Source of the DNA: Hirundichthys speculiger
Lineage: Eukaryota > Chordata > Actinopteri > Beloniformes > Exocoetidae
NCBI GenBank assembly: GCA_018398805.1
Contig: JAGFBZ010000817.1
Coordinates: forward strand, 310,001-374,000
DNA: 64,000 nt
Direction: 5' to 3'
Shown here: in pieces, positions 54,301-64,000 of the stretch
Position numbering within the stretch: the stretch's first letter is position 1
How the letters are laid out: the number at the start of each line of letters is the position of its first letter
The notes under the pieces: model-generated
Seen by the model: the letters and a program-made list of their open reading frames with translations, nothing else
Database searches by the model: none
What the model was told of the DNA's origin: nothing
Translations under genes and position numbers: made by a program

Positions 54301-57300
54301 TAACATGAGCTAAGCTAGCCAAGCAGAAATAGCTATCTGTAACTGGTAGGTGTGTTCCAGATAGTTTATCAGCACTGCAAGTTCTGCCCTTCTTGAACAT
54401 GGTGCTGTGCAGTACAAAGAAAAACAGACTTCAAAATCACTCTGTGGAAAACCTGTTGGTGAAGTCACAGATTGTTCATCCAGTAATGTTCAGTCTGTGG
54501 TCTAACATGGGCTGATTTGATTTATGTTTGCGCAAGCAGCAAATTGTTTTGAGAAAAAACAAATCCCTGGAAGTTTCAAGTATGATTGCTCTTTCAAATC
54601 TTTCATATATGGCCTAATTTGTTGTCCACTGCTTAAAATGACAGCTTAGAAAGCCTGAAAACTGTGTGTGTGTGTCTGAGATACTTTAAGACAAATTTGA
54701 ACCTTGAATTATAATTTTGAATTCAAGGGTTTCAAATTTGAAGAAAAGAAGTTATACAGTATATACAGTATACCAGTATATTAAGTAAGTCTGAGGTTGT
54801 ACTTACCTAATATTAAGACCCACTTCAATTAAAGTATTTTTCTTGGTTTTACACAAAAAGCACTGGATTAAAATAGGGGGTGCTAATCTTTACACGTGAC
54901 TAAATATTACCTCTGTGATAGAAACCGTCTTTCTGGGTTTAGCTTGTGACGCATTGGCTAGGCTTTGTCTGAGCAGCACTGTCACCTCCTCCAGCTCCTT
55001 CTCAGCCTCCTGTACATTGGGATCTTGCTGCAGCACCTCCTGCAGGTCAGAGCTACATGCAAGGTAGTCCTGTTGGGACAGAGAGAGAACAATATAACTG
55101 TGGGATATGCGAAAAAGATACTGTGCATTTGAAAAATGTTATGCCCTTTAAACATAGAGTTTATGTCAATAAATTAAGTAATAAATCAGTTTGTCCTGCT
55201 CTGTTCACCTTGAGGCCTTTATTGGCCATTGCTCGTCTGTAAAAGGCCTTCTTATTGGTTGGGTCCAGCTTCAGTGCTGCATCACAGTCCTGCTTGGCCT
55301 CAGTAAACCTCTCAAGCTTCAAGTAGCACAGTGCTCTGCAACAACACACATCACTTAGTCACTTTTGCCAGAAGCAGCTAATTTTATTTGATGGATGACT
55401 AAGAGCAATCATGAGTTTGTGACTCATCAGCTGTGAAATAGATTTAACAATATAAGCTAATAGAGTGAAAATTATATTTTCATGCTGATAGCATGAAAAT
55501 GATTTCATTAAAATGAAGTACGCGAGATAAAAGTTAAATTTCTTTTGATTGCCTGTTTTTGAGATGAATTGTTGTCTATTATTCATCAAATGAGTCTCCA
55601 CAGCTGTGTGGGTGTTTGCTCTCGTGTGGCTGTGCATGTACAAACACCAACACACAATGGGAGTTTTTTCATCAGTTTCCTTTGACGCATGATCAGTGAT
55701 CGTCCAACAATAGAAAAAATAAGTAGTGGGGTGGCAAGTGGTGAATAATGAATAGTTTGTCCTGTGCTGCAGTTGCATGTTCTATGTTTTGTTTTGTTGT
55801 TTTTTTTCCTATGTAAGATAATATGATGGTTGCTTGAAGTAGAATTGTGACAAAAAAGAACAGCAAGAACAGGAAGCTTTTGCCAACCCTTTCCTGGCGG
55901 TTGCATTTCATCAACAATACATACTAATTTGCCTCCAGTGACAGACTGATAACTGGTTGGTGTGAGCTACAGAGCCGAATGCAGCATCTGACAATTATTA
56001 TCAAATCCTGATCAACAAATCATTTTGTTTCATTTTATTCAAACAAATGGGGGGGATTTTTGCATGTTTTCCAACAGCTGTACTTCATGAGGAGCCTAAC
56101 CATTAAAAGTGGCAGAAAATGTAAGAGTGCAGATTGAGACAATAAGAAAATTAAAGTGAAAGAAACCACAGCAGCCTCTGACCTGTTGGTGTAGATAGAA
56201 CATTCTTCTGGTTTTAGCTTAAGGCATTCTGTGTACTTCCCCAGAGCATCCTGGTATTGGCCCTTCTTCACAAAATCATTCCCATCTTGCTTCAAAGCTG
56301 TAAAACGGACTTCTGCTCTCCTCTCTAGAAGACAAAGTAAAGTGGAGATTACTTTATATTTATTATTTACAAAGAGACTAGTTCCACTCTCCCGGATTTT
56401 TGGATCATGCAGTAAATCCTTATTGACACTGGCAATATATTTTAATTGGCCTCCTTTTCACAAGTCACAGCACATCTTGAGGTTTAAAGTTCTTGAACTC
56501 AGTGCTGTGCTGGCTGGACAAAAGCATACGAGTTAAGTCAGCAATCAGTCATGGTGTAAACTATGGGATAATCAATTTACTGCAGGGTATTCTATGCCAG
56601 CAGCTCTATTCTTTCATTAAATTAAAAATAACTGCAGCAAAGTGTTGGGAGTCGAGAAACTGCATGGTCAGTACACATAGGGGATACAAGCACTTATATA
56701 AAGATAAGGCGTGCTACATCTTCCTCCAATCGTTGGCAGGAGACACAAACACAGAAGGTCAATTCTTTTTTTTTCCACTATGACAATGTCAAGTGTATCC
56801 AAAGTAAATATTATCTAGGAAGGAAAAAAAACAACAACTATTTTTTATTAAAGTCAGAAGTAAAAATAGTTGTTGAGACAAAGATGTGCCTTTGATGATT
56901 TTACTGTTAGAACAGATACAGGAGTTTATACTCTGTCGTCAGTTTAATCACTAATAATATAATAGTTGATCATTTTATCTTTTAAGATAATATGTTCATC
57001 CATCCATCCATCATCTATATCCGCTTATTCCTTTTTAGGTTCACGAAGATCTACTGAAGCCTAACCCAGCATCAGGCGAAAGGTGGAGGTACACCCTGGA
57101 CAGGTTGCCAGGAACTGTAGGAATATTCCTACAGTATTCATAACACTAATTGACACAAATAAATGCAGTTTCCAAGTTAAGGTTATGACTGTCTGAAAAC
57201 TGACCTGGCATCCCTGGCAGCCTTCTCTGCTCGAGCCTGGAGGACCTCTGCACTGGGTGGTTCCTCTCTGCGGTGCTGCTGAGCTGACAGAGGCACCAGG

Positions 57301-60300
57301 GGAATCTCCGGAAGATTGTCTCTCCATTCTGGGCCGTCCTGCTCAATTAGAAGACGGGTGATCCTGGAGGACACAAGTTTGTATATGGTCAAAAAACTCA
57401 AATGTGTAACTTTGGTTCAGAATCCCCAAAGGGAAATCATACAACAAACACCAGTTCTGAACAAATAATGCAAGGCATTATTAAGTTCAGTGTAAGGGAC
57501 AGATACTGGATCTTTAACTCCTCCAATAGCCACCTTTTTTTTGATGAGAGTTCTTCAGGTTTTAACTATCCTTACATACAGAAAAACAGAGACAGAGTGA
57601 AAGAGTGGGAGAGAGTGCATAAAGCAGCCAGGTGACCATCTGTATTACGCAACAGGGAGAGAACATGCAGTCTGGGAGCCATAATTAGACTAGCTGCTTT
57701 TTTTCCCACCACCTAAACCTTCTGGTCATCAAACAGCTTATGTTTGTTCATCTGATTTGTCCTTTGATTACATTACAATTTAATGTCTGAAATGAAATCA
57801 CAGAAGGAATCAAAATGTCGAAACAATGTTTACCTTGGTCAGTGTAAGGGAATAAAATCTTTCTATCTTATTTGTCTTCATATTTTGTCATTTTTGACAC
57901 ATTAGGTGTCAAAATTCATATGCATGCAAAGGAGAATTTTCCTATAGTTCTCGAGTACAAATTCTGCCTTTGTGGTCTCAATCAGAGATTGAAAATGTAG
58001 CCACGAATGTTAAAATTCAATTAATTAATTCTGTTATTTGATACGGTAAACATTCTACTATGTAGTCTCCCAAATGGTGCAAAAGGTGAAGGCTAATACC
58101 TGTTGACACTGTCATGTGCTGCTTGCACACTGATGTCGATCTGCAGGACAGTCTTGTAATCCACATAGGCCTTTCGGTAGCGCTCCAGGGACTCATAAGC
58201 CATGGCCCGGCGAAGCAGAGGCTTTAGGGAGAATGATTGCAGCTCTAGAGCTCTGGTTAGTATAAATAGATATAATGAGACAAGATCAAATAATCAAATC
58301 TGCTTCCCTGCAATAGATGCTAGTGTGCCAGATGCATTGTGTTTATACATCCAAAATTAGAGTTGCTATAGGTTAACAGGAGGGTTTTTGCCTACACCAA
58401 ATGTCCCCACTTCTTGCTGTCTAGTGTTCTTAGCTGAATATGTAAATTCTCTCACCTTGTGCAGTCTTGTATGCAGTCTTGACTATTGCCATCTTTCAGG
58501 TAGCATGCTGCTCTGTTAGAATACAGAATACATAGGTCCTCTGGACTGTCAATCCCTGTATGAAGGAGAAAATTATCATTAGTGTAACATTATAGTTAAG
58601 AACACAACTTTGGAAAAAAAAGAAAAACAGTAAGCTTGCCAATTAATATGGATTTCACGTTCTAAATATCTATAAATATGGCATATTAAATATATAATTA
58701 TATTTATATGGCATATGCAAAAAGTGTCATTTTAAGAAGGTTCACGTGTGTTATAAGTCATTTATAATGTATGTGTTTATGTTGCAATGCTGGGTTCCTG
58801 TAATTATGAAACAAAAAAACATCTGCTTGAGCTGTGAAAGTGACTTGCAAAAACATTTTAAAGCAAGATAATACCTTATATTGTCTTTGATTGTGCTCTG
58901 ATAATTGCACAATAATCACACATACATTTATATGCATTATACATTTTGTGAAAGGTCTGCATTTAAAGTGTTGCTTTATATGATATTTGTCTGAATTTAA
59001 TTTTTTTTTCTTAAGGACAGTGACATGTTGAGTTAACTTTCAGAGAAGCAGCAGCATTTCTTGGCTCAAGGGCGGACGTACAAGCAAAGCATAAGACTGA
59101 TGAAGGCAAAGACTGTCAATCCAGTTCCCTCTAAAAGTGTGACATTTTATTCACTCAAACTGCCCATTGCATGTACTGTATCTACACTCATCTCTCAGGA
59201 ATTCCATTCAATCGCCACGACAAAGTTAATAAAATATGCTACAGACAGAGCAACATTCTTCTCCTACACTAGATGCAGTCAGCTTAGCATGCCGGCTCTT
59301 CAAATCAAATCAGATTATGGACGATGACACGGTGTGGGAGTGATAATGAATGCATGCTGCTATTGAGGTTAATGTGATAGTAGATCATATTGAGCATGTT
59401 TAAACAAATATCTCATTTCAACAGACATATGAAATGTTTAGGTTTTTCAGATTTGCTCACATACAGTGTGCTATCATTTTCTCTGCTGAGATCTGTTTGC
59501 ATTGTGAGCAGTTTTTCCCACCCTCAGTCAAATGGATGATATCAATGCCCAGTCACCTTTAGATCAACTAGAACAGTTGGCAGCGAGCTCTCTTTGACAA
59601 CCCACAGAGAAACTAAGGCCATATGTTGGATGGTGGATGAGCCTGATAAGCAGAAATTCCTGTTCCTTGATCAACTGCTCAGCCTTTCATTTTCTCTAAG
59701 AATTATAGCTGTAGTCCTGCAGATTCAATTTTACAGAGAGTGGTTAGTGGTCATGTGACTTGGACAGACCTGAGCTTAGAGGCTTAGCGCCAGGCTAAAA
59801 CAGCAACACTGTCCGACTCCTCACAATAGCCTCACTGTGACGCAGTGCTCAGGGCACAATGTCACTAAATGTACCGGCAAACATTGTCATGGCTGTTCCT
59901 TAAATAGCTGCTATAAGAGGTGTTTCAGACTGTTGTACACTAGGTGATCATTTAGAACATTTCAGTTAGTTATTTTTTCTTGATGAAGAATCTGTAGTTT
60001 TCTTTTTTAATGTTTTGTCTGCATTTATAAGATTCTGAATTGTGAGGAAAAAGGCACGCAAAAGCACTAGCAAAAAGACTGCAAACTTGCGACCTTTGAT
60101 TCACAATTAATTGTGTCTTGTCACAGTGCTAACAGCACTGATAACAAAGCAACCTAAGAATGTTTAGTCAGATAAGGTGATAATGGGCAGGTGAAGAAAC
60201 ATGAGCTATTAGTTTCATATCATTGCCTATCAGTAACAGTTGTATCAGAAATAAAATTAAGTGTTTATTTACATAGATGCTCAGTGTTCACAGATCGACT

Positions 60301-60838
60301 CAAAGTGTAAGTCAACTAAATTCCCACACAAGCCATATTAAAAAAAAAAGCATAATCATCAGTAGGGGCTTTTAAATCTTACCTGAATCTGCATAGCCCT
60401 GAATGGCTTGTGAGTATTTCTCCAATGCATCAGCAAACTGTCCATTTTTAAAAAACAGGTTTCCTTCATTTTTTAGACGGGCCAAAGGCAGAGGTAGGGC
60501 TCCACAAGGGGCATCAAGGTTGACAGATTGTCCTGTATTTCCTCCAACTGTAGTTCCCTTACCGCTGCTGCTCTGATCACCCTGAGCTGAAGCTATCGAG
60601 CCCCTCTTGCTTGATCCGTTGGCTACCTTTTCCTTTGACTCCTGAGTGACTTTATACTTGTCAGAGGTCCCTCCTTTGCTCCTCCAGTTTCCATGGTGGG
60701 AATTGTTGGACTCACTGTGTGGACCCCCGTCCCCTCTGCCGTGGGGCTTTTTTTGTGAGTTACCCATGTCTCCCCTTTCAGCAGGAGTAGCTGAGCTCTC
60801 CTCCCCTCCCACAGCCTGGCTGGGTTGAACCGGACAAA
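48375..60838 (-). CDS. spag1: Sperm-associated antigen 1, C-terminal two thirds
   Basis: SPAG1 is a cytoplasmic TPR co-chaperone (HSP90/R2TP-like complex) needed to pre-assemble axonemal dynein arms; human defects cause primary ciliary dyskinesia. Minus-strand exons in order: 60838-60383, 58555-58456, 58252-58099, 57363-57205, 56320-56183, 55335-55209, 55069-54911, 48975-48655 and 48503-48375 (stop TGA). They encode about 580 residues. The first begins mid-protein near MGNSQKKPHGR. A TPR triplet follows (LKNEGNLFFKNGQFADALEK; ILYSNRAACYLKDGN; LLRRAMAYESLERYRKAY). A second has LKQDGNDFVKKGQYQDALGK, ALCYLKLERFTEAKQDCDAA and KKAFYRRAMANKGLK. The C-terminal RPAP3-type domain has YDFGQSLNAARCSGNTAACA and LEKDPNLVYQHLNHLH. 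N-terminal exons (first TPR block) must lie beyond 64000; none is seen in 60839-64000. The 5.9-kb intron before the penultimate exon holds a LINE and a MADF ORF. Confidence 0.95.
49175..49489 (+). CDS. short MADF-domain ORF, transposon-derived
   Basis: An ATG-to-stop frame of 104 codons in a spag1 intron, antisense to spag1. Residues about 52-104 form a MADF (Myb/SANT-like in Adf-1) domain: VIEQMRKYPHLYDFRSPHYK, NSWRESAMNVGLDTAETVRK, WKNARD. Conserved landmarks are L/VIE near helix 1, YPHLYD, the YKD turn, the Trp of NSWRE and the final KWKN-R-D helix. The frame stops right after this helix, where full proteins continue. MADF genes accompany PIF/Harbinger and related DNA transposons, so a captured or relic accessory gene is likely. 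No transposase is adjacent. The 50 residues before the domain have no recognisable homology. Confidence 0.55.
   Translation: MSTSWDTCDAPPPYADTPVHLSEIVGRRRQCRREERKEASDWSILQPHRKERVIEQMRKYPHLYDFRSPHYKDSTYSSNSWRESAMNVGLDTAETVRKWKNARD
49790..50160 (-). repeat. copy of the 26990-27300 retroposon family, interrupted
   Basis: GGCAATTTATGGTCACTAAT, ACCTGACATGCATG, AACCCACGCAAGCACGAGGA, CGAACCTTCTTGCCGTGAGG and AACAGTGCAAACCACCAAGC follow the family order. About 170 bp of unrelated sequence (49850-50035) splits it in the middle. Confidence 0.7.
50893..51370. mobile_element. composite insertion splitting the LINE
   Basis: The LINE frame breaks after ALIMA (near 51370) and resumes at RNICAEYGLEVPGS (about 50890). 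The intervening ~480 bp begin on the plus strand with CGGTATTTTCTGGACTATAA, a recognisable fish DNA-element start. They include the hairpin at 51129-51212 and end with a GC-rich block (GTCCGCGATCCGGCTCCAAA). The limits are inferred from the frame break. Confidence 0.55.
51129..51212. repeat. small hairpin, relative of 28701-28878
   Basis: GGACAAACTGATTAATCCAG and GTGTGTCTGACC face AACACCTGGATTTATGAATT and TGTCCAG. It matches the central part of the fold-back MITE at 28701-28878 but the arms are shorter and less perfect. Confidence 0.75.
53820..54150. repeat. dispersed repeat shared with 63360-63790, copy 1
   Basis: GCAAATACCCATTGACCTCC, ATGTTAAAATGCCCAAGTTT, ACATTAGGTAAAAC and CCAACCAGTCAAATGGCTGG have ordered counterparts at 63418-63660 in the same orientation. 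No coding potential; class unknown. Confidence 0.65.
54160..54905. other. spag1 intron, nothing recognised
   Basis: AT-rich intronic DNA between the dispersed repeat and the exon at 54911-55069. Confidence 0.5.
56990..57115 (-). repeat. truncated copy of the 26990-27300 retroposon family
   Basis: CATCCATCCATCCATC, then AGATCTACTGAAGCCTAACC and GGTGGAGGTACACCCTGGAC. Only the CATC-repeat end and ~90 bp of body remain, just downstream of a spag1 exon. Confidence 0.7.
58560..60380 (-). other. spag1 intron, nothing recognised
   Basis: About 1.8 kb of AT-rich intron between the 60383-60838 and 58456-58555 exons. The frame at 59061-59327 has no recognisable domain. Confidence 0.5.
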
Positions 60839-61115
60839 CTGGAAGCAAGAGGGAGGGAGGGAGTGAGAGGGGGAGGAGAGATGCACGCCCACAGGAAGAT
60901 GTCAGCAGTTACATCACAGTGGAGGAGGGTTGATATGCACTACACCCAGTTAAAGAGGGAGTTCCAGTACTCTGAACAGTAAATTGTGAAATCCCTGTGT
61001 GGGGGATGGGTGGATAACTCACACGCACACATTACATATCACATTATCCAGAGGGACAAGAGGAATTTCCCCTATCTATAGCGCAGTCAACAGAAGAGTA
61101 TGTGATTAAAGGTGG

Positions 61116-61146
<31 letters not shown>

Positions 61147-61510
61147 CAGTCATGGAAAAAATTATTAGACCACCCTTGTTTTCTTCAGTTTCTTGTTCAT
61201 TTTAATGCCTGGTACAACTAAAGGTACATTTGTTTGGACAAACATAACGATAACCACAAAGATTGCTCATAAGAGTTTTATTTAAGAGCTGATATCTTAC
61301 CATTTTCCATGGTTTTCTTGATTATAACCTAAATCACTTAAGTTTTTACATCAATTAGCTATGGCGTTGTACTGCCAAAAACACTACTTTTATGCATTCA
61401 GTGTTTTCTTTTCTGTCTGTTTTAGTCACATGATGACGTTTAGTGGTACCAGGTATTAAAATGAATAAGAAAGTGAAGAAAAAATGGTGGTCTAATAATT
61501 CTTTCCATGA

Positions 61511-61513
<3 letters not shown>
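61147..61513. mobile_element. 367-bp Tc1/mariner MITE inserted in a TA repeat
   Basis: Ends CAGTCATGGAAAAAATTATT and AATAATTCTTTCCATGACTG, extending to GACCACC/GGTGGTC, give 28-bp terminal inverted repeats with one mismatch. TA flanks both ends (61145-61146 and 61514-61515). Both flanks are runs of TATATA, so a single TA microsatellite has been split. No transposase. Confidence 0.9.

Positions 61514-61514
<1 letters not shown>

Positions 61515-61551
<37 letters not shown>
61515..61551. repeat. (TA)n microsatellite between two transposons
   Basis: About 18 TA units separate the Tc1 MITE from the hAT element. A matching GT/TA run lies to the left of the MITE (61117-61146) and TATATAAATATATATA follows the hAT (62547-62580). 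Confidence 0.9.
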
Positions 61552-61554
<3 letters not shown>

Positions 61555-62547
61555 GCTGGGCAACGATTAAGATTTTTAACCATGATTAATCCCATTATTT
61601 CCCTGATTAATCACGATTAATCACGTTGTATACGCAGTCAAAAAATGAATTCAAAAGTTGTGTAAAATGCACTTTTTTTTTTAAATGTTCTGCTGCCATA
61701 TGAACTAAAGTGCCATAACATTTGTTGTTCAAACACTTTAAACATCAGCACTTGTCAGTAACACATATTCAGTGTAAAGCTTATTGCCACTGCCAGGGTA
61801 ATAATCTCATTCTGTTTTTATTTTTAAAAAAAAGTCTACAAACAAAATCCACACAATGATTGTGACTCAGCACAATCAGAACATTGAAACAGGTAATTTC
61901 TGAGGTAACAACAGAAACTTTTAATGGGGAGTTCAACTTGGCAGTTGTTACAAATAACCTTGTTTCTGTTGAATCCTCCGTCTGGGAGAACTTTAAAATG
62001 AAAATGTCCATGTTAAAGTTTAGTAACTTTACCAATCCATGTATCATTCATTCTTTCCATTTTCAATTGTCAATCAAAAATGTAAAAAAAATTAAAAAGT
62101 TAAATTTTATTAAATCTTTCGTTCTTTAATCTAACATTAAAAAAAGGAAAAAAATGCTTGTTTTTTTTTTTTTATTTTACGATTTTAGACGGATCAAAAA
62201 TACGAAATTTAAAAACGCGTCACAGAACTGAATTTGTTTTAAAATCAAGGACTGGACTTTCTGTTGTCATTACACATCTCTGCCACTAGATGGAGCTGCA
62301 CTGAAGTAACCAGTAAGAGAATAGCACGACCGTGAACACATGGAGCAGATCTTATGTAACATGGAGGAATGACGCGGAAGTTTTCTTGCAGTCCAGAATT
62401 TTTTTTTTCAGACAGAATTGTTAATATTGCTACTCGAATTTAAAGTACATGGATTTTTTTACCATTCTCCATATCTGTTTTAGCTTTTCTGCATGGTTTT
62501 CCGTCAATTCGCTTCCGCGTTATAACGTGTTAACTTGCCCAGCCCTA
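61552..62547. mobile_element. non-autonomous hAT element
   Basis: Starts AAGGGCTGGGCAACGATTAA and ends GTTAACTTGCCCAGCCCTAA, with TATATA-type flanks on both sides in which an 8-bp duplication cannot be distinguished. The left end has GATTAATCACGATTAATCAC repeats typical of a common fish hAT family. No transposase frame. Lies upstream of the first visible spag1 exon. Confidence 0.8.
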
Positions 62548-62849
62548 ATATATATAAATATATATATTATATATATATACACACATGCATATATGTGTTT
62601 TGTTTTTTTTTAAGAGTGGGGTTGTATAACATAACCCAAGTTGTTGATGGCTTACATGCAGTCTGTGCTTAGTTTGGAGAATCAGGATTTTGCCAAAGAA
62701 AGCCAAGATGACTACTGATTATAATAGAGCCATGAGAAAAGTAAACTTTTTCCATCTAAAACAGTCAAACTTGACAAATGTAATTGTAGTTCGACACTAT
62801 TTACGCTGCCTCACATGAGGTGCTTGAACATGGTTCTGCAACCACTATG

Positions 62850-62941
62850 TGAAATGAAATGAAAAATACTTTATTTATCCCATAAAGGGAAATTCAATGT
62901 AGTAAGGGCTCTATTTTTTATTTTTATAAACAACAGACAGC

Positions 62942-62978
<37 letters not shown>

Positions 62979-63070
62979 GGTGTTAAGTCTTGTTGTGGAG
63001 GCTGATGGCTGCTGGCAGGAATGATCTTCTGTATCTTTCCGTCTTGCAACGGACCTGAAGAAGCCTCTCA
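62850..63070. repeat. retroposon fragment with (AAT)n
   Basis: AATACTTTATTTATCCCATA, AAGGGAAATTCAATGTAGT and GGCAGGAATGATCTTCTGTA form a known-looking teleost retroposon segment. An (AAT)n run at 62942-62977 interrupts it. Confidence 0.5.
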
Positions 63071-63359
63071 CTGAACACTGATCATGTGTTGGTGCTTTGC
63101 AAATGCATGTCTACATATTATAGTGTAGTGCTGCTGTAAATGGCACAGCCTAAACTAATGTCTCCTCCTCATCAATACATATAAAGCCAGAGCTTTACAT
63201 CGACAAACAGAAAGATTCACCATGGATCCAACTGGATCCATGGTGACTGCAACTGGAAAAGTTAGTAAATAACTGGCAACCACTCCCTGGAAAGCTTTTT
63301 GTTTTCTGAGCAACTGGGCCCCAACATGGGTGTGCCCACGCTTTCGGATGGATGCCAAT

Positions 63360-63790
63360 CCTAAGTGCAACAAGAATTGCAATTCCTTGACTAATGACTA
63401 GTTGCTGGCTCCAAAACAGCAAATCCCAATTGACCCCCATGATAAAATGCCCAACTGTGCTTCAGAAATAAACATATTTACAACCTGGTACAAGAAGAAG
63501 TTTTGGTGTCTACAAATACATTTCACATCCTGACAACTATATGTGTGGTAAATGTTTTTGTACTACATCAGGTAAAATTTACATTAAGCATTAAAATGTT
63601 TGGCATCCCACCAATCAAATGCCATATGATTGAAAGCGAGCCATTGGCTAAGCCTATGCAATACACAAAGCCAATGGCTGGGTGTGTTCCAGCCAGTTTC
63701 TCTGCACTCATTCCATCCTTTTTCTGCGCAGTTGAAGGACAAAGAGCCTTCTCAATCATACTGTAGAAACCTATGCATGACATCAAGGAT
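63360..63790. repeat. dispersed repeat shared with 53820-54150, copy 2
   Basis: AGCAAATCCCAATTGACCCC, ATGATAAAATGCCCAACTGT, ACATCAGGTAAAAT and CACCAATCAAATGCCATATG align in order with 54000-54120. No spag1 exon was found from here to the right edge. Confidence 0.6.
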
Positions 63791-64000
63791 TACTTGTCAA
63801 TTAATATATACAGTCAATGGTAGCCACTAGCCCTGTACTGCAGGGCACATAGAGCATCCTATCTGAAAGCCCTTTTAAATTTTTTGGAGGACTGCAAGCC
63901 TTGGGTGAAAATCTGTCTCTCCATCCTTATTTTAGATATCACCATTGAAATGCAATCTAAAAAGACAATTGTCAACACCTGAAACTGCAACTGCTGGGAC

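Noticed and set aside
62000..64000. Search for the missing spag1 N-terminal exons
   Set aside because: No TPR or N-terminal SPAG1-like sequence with splice sites was found; the exons must lie beyond the window.

Overview
The window is ordinary vertebrate nuclear DNA, almost certainly from a teleost fish. It has GT-AG introns, long 3' UTRs and four multi-exon genes of vertebrate type. The intergenic DNA is AT-rich and packed with teleost-style repeats: many small hAT elements, Tc1-type MITEs, tRNA-derived SINEs, a Penelope-like relic and an RLE-type LINE. Species cannot be determined; a spiny-rayed fish is a guess.

Layout. (1) 1-3310: the last four coding exons of a 14-3-3 gene (ywhaz by position), + strand, with its first coding exon off the left edge. 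(2) 6043-11628: a complete pabpc1 gene (635 codons plus stop), + strand, with a CpG-bearing promoter and long 5' UTR upstream and a poly(A) signal at 12173. (3) About 12.2-35.6 kb: a gene-poor, repeat-rich stretch. It probably holds the promoter and non-coding first exon of rnf19a near 17.3-17.6 kb, then a very long first intron. (4) 35919-45037: rnf19a, an RBR E3 ubiquitin ligase (877 aa), + strand, with about 1.9 kb of 3' UTR. (5) 60838-48375: the C-terminal two thirds of spag1, - strand, convergent with rnf19a; its N-terminal exons lie beyond 64000.

Gene order ywhaz-pabpc1-rnf19a-spag1 matches the known vertebrate block on human 8q22, but I see no ankrd46 or snx31 between pabpc1 and rnf19a. 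The genes are unrelated housekeeping or cell-biology genes: a phosphoserine adaptor, a poly(A)-binding protein, a ubiquitin ligase and an axonemal-dynein assembly co-chaperone. They do not form a pathway.

I found no new gene system. The most unusual structure is at 18653-20370: a three-layer hAT nest in which a 643-bp element has inserted, inverted, into another copy of itself inside a third hAT. Each layer is bracketed by its own perfect 8-bp target duplication. Other notable items are hAT relics keeping BED-finger and transposase pieces, a short intact MADF-domain ORF in a spag1 intron, several near-perfect hairpins, a NAGNAG acceptor in rnf19a, and a SINE at a duplication junction. Exon boundaries were placed by eye from splice signals and remembered protein families and may be off by a base or two.
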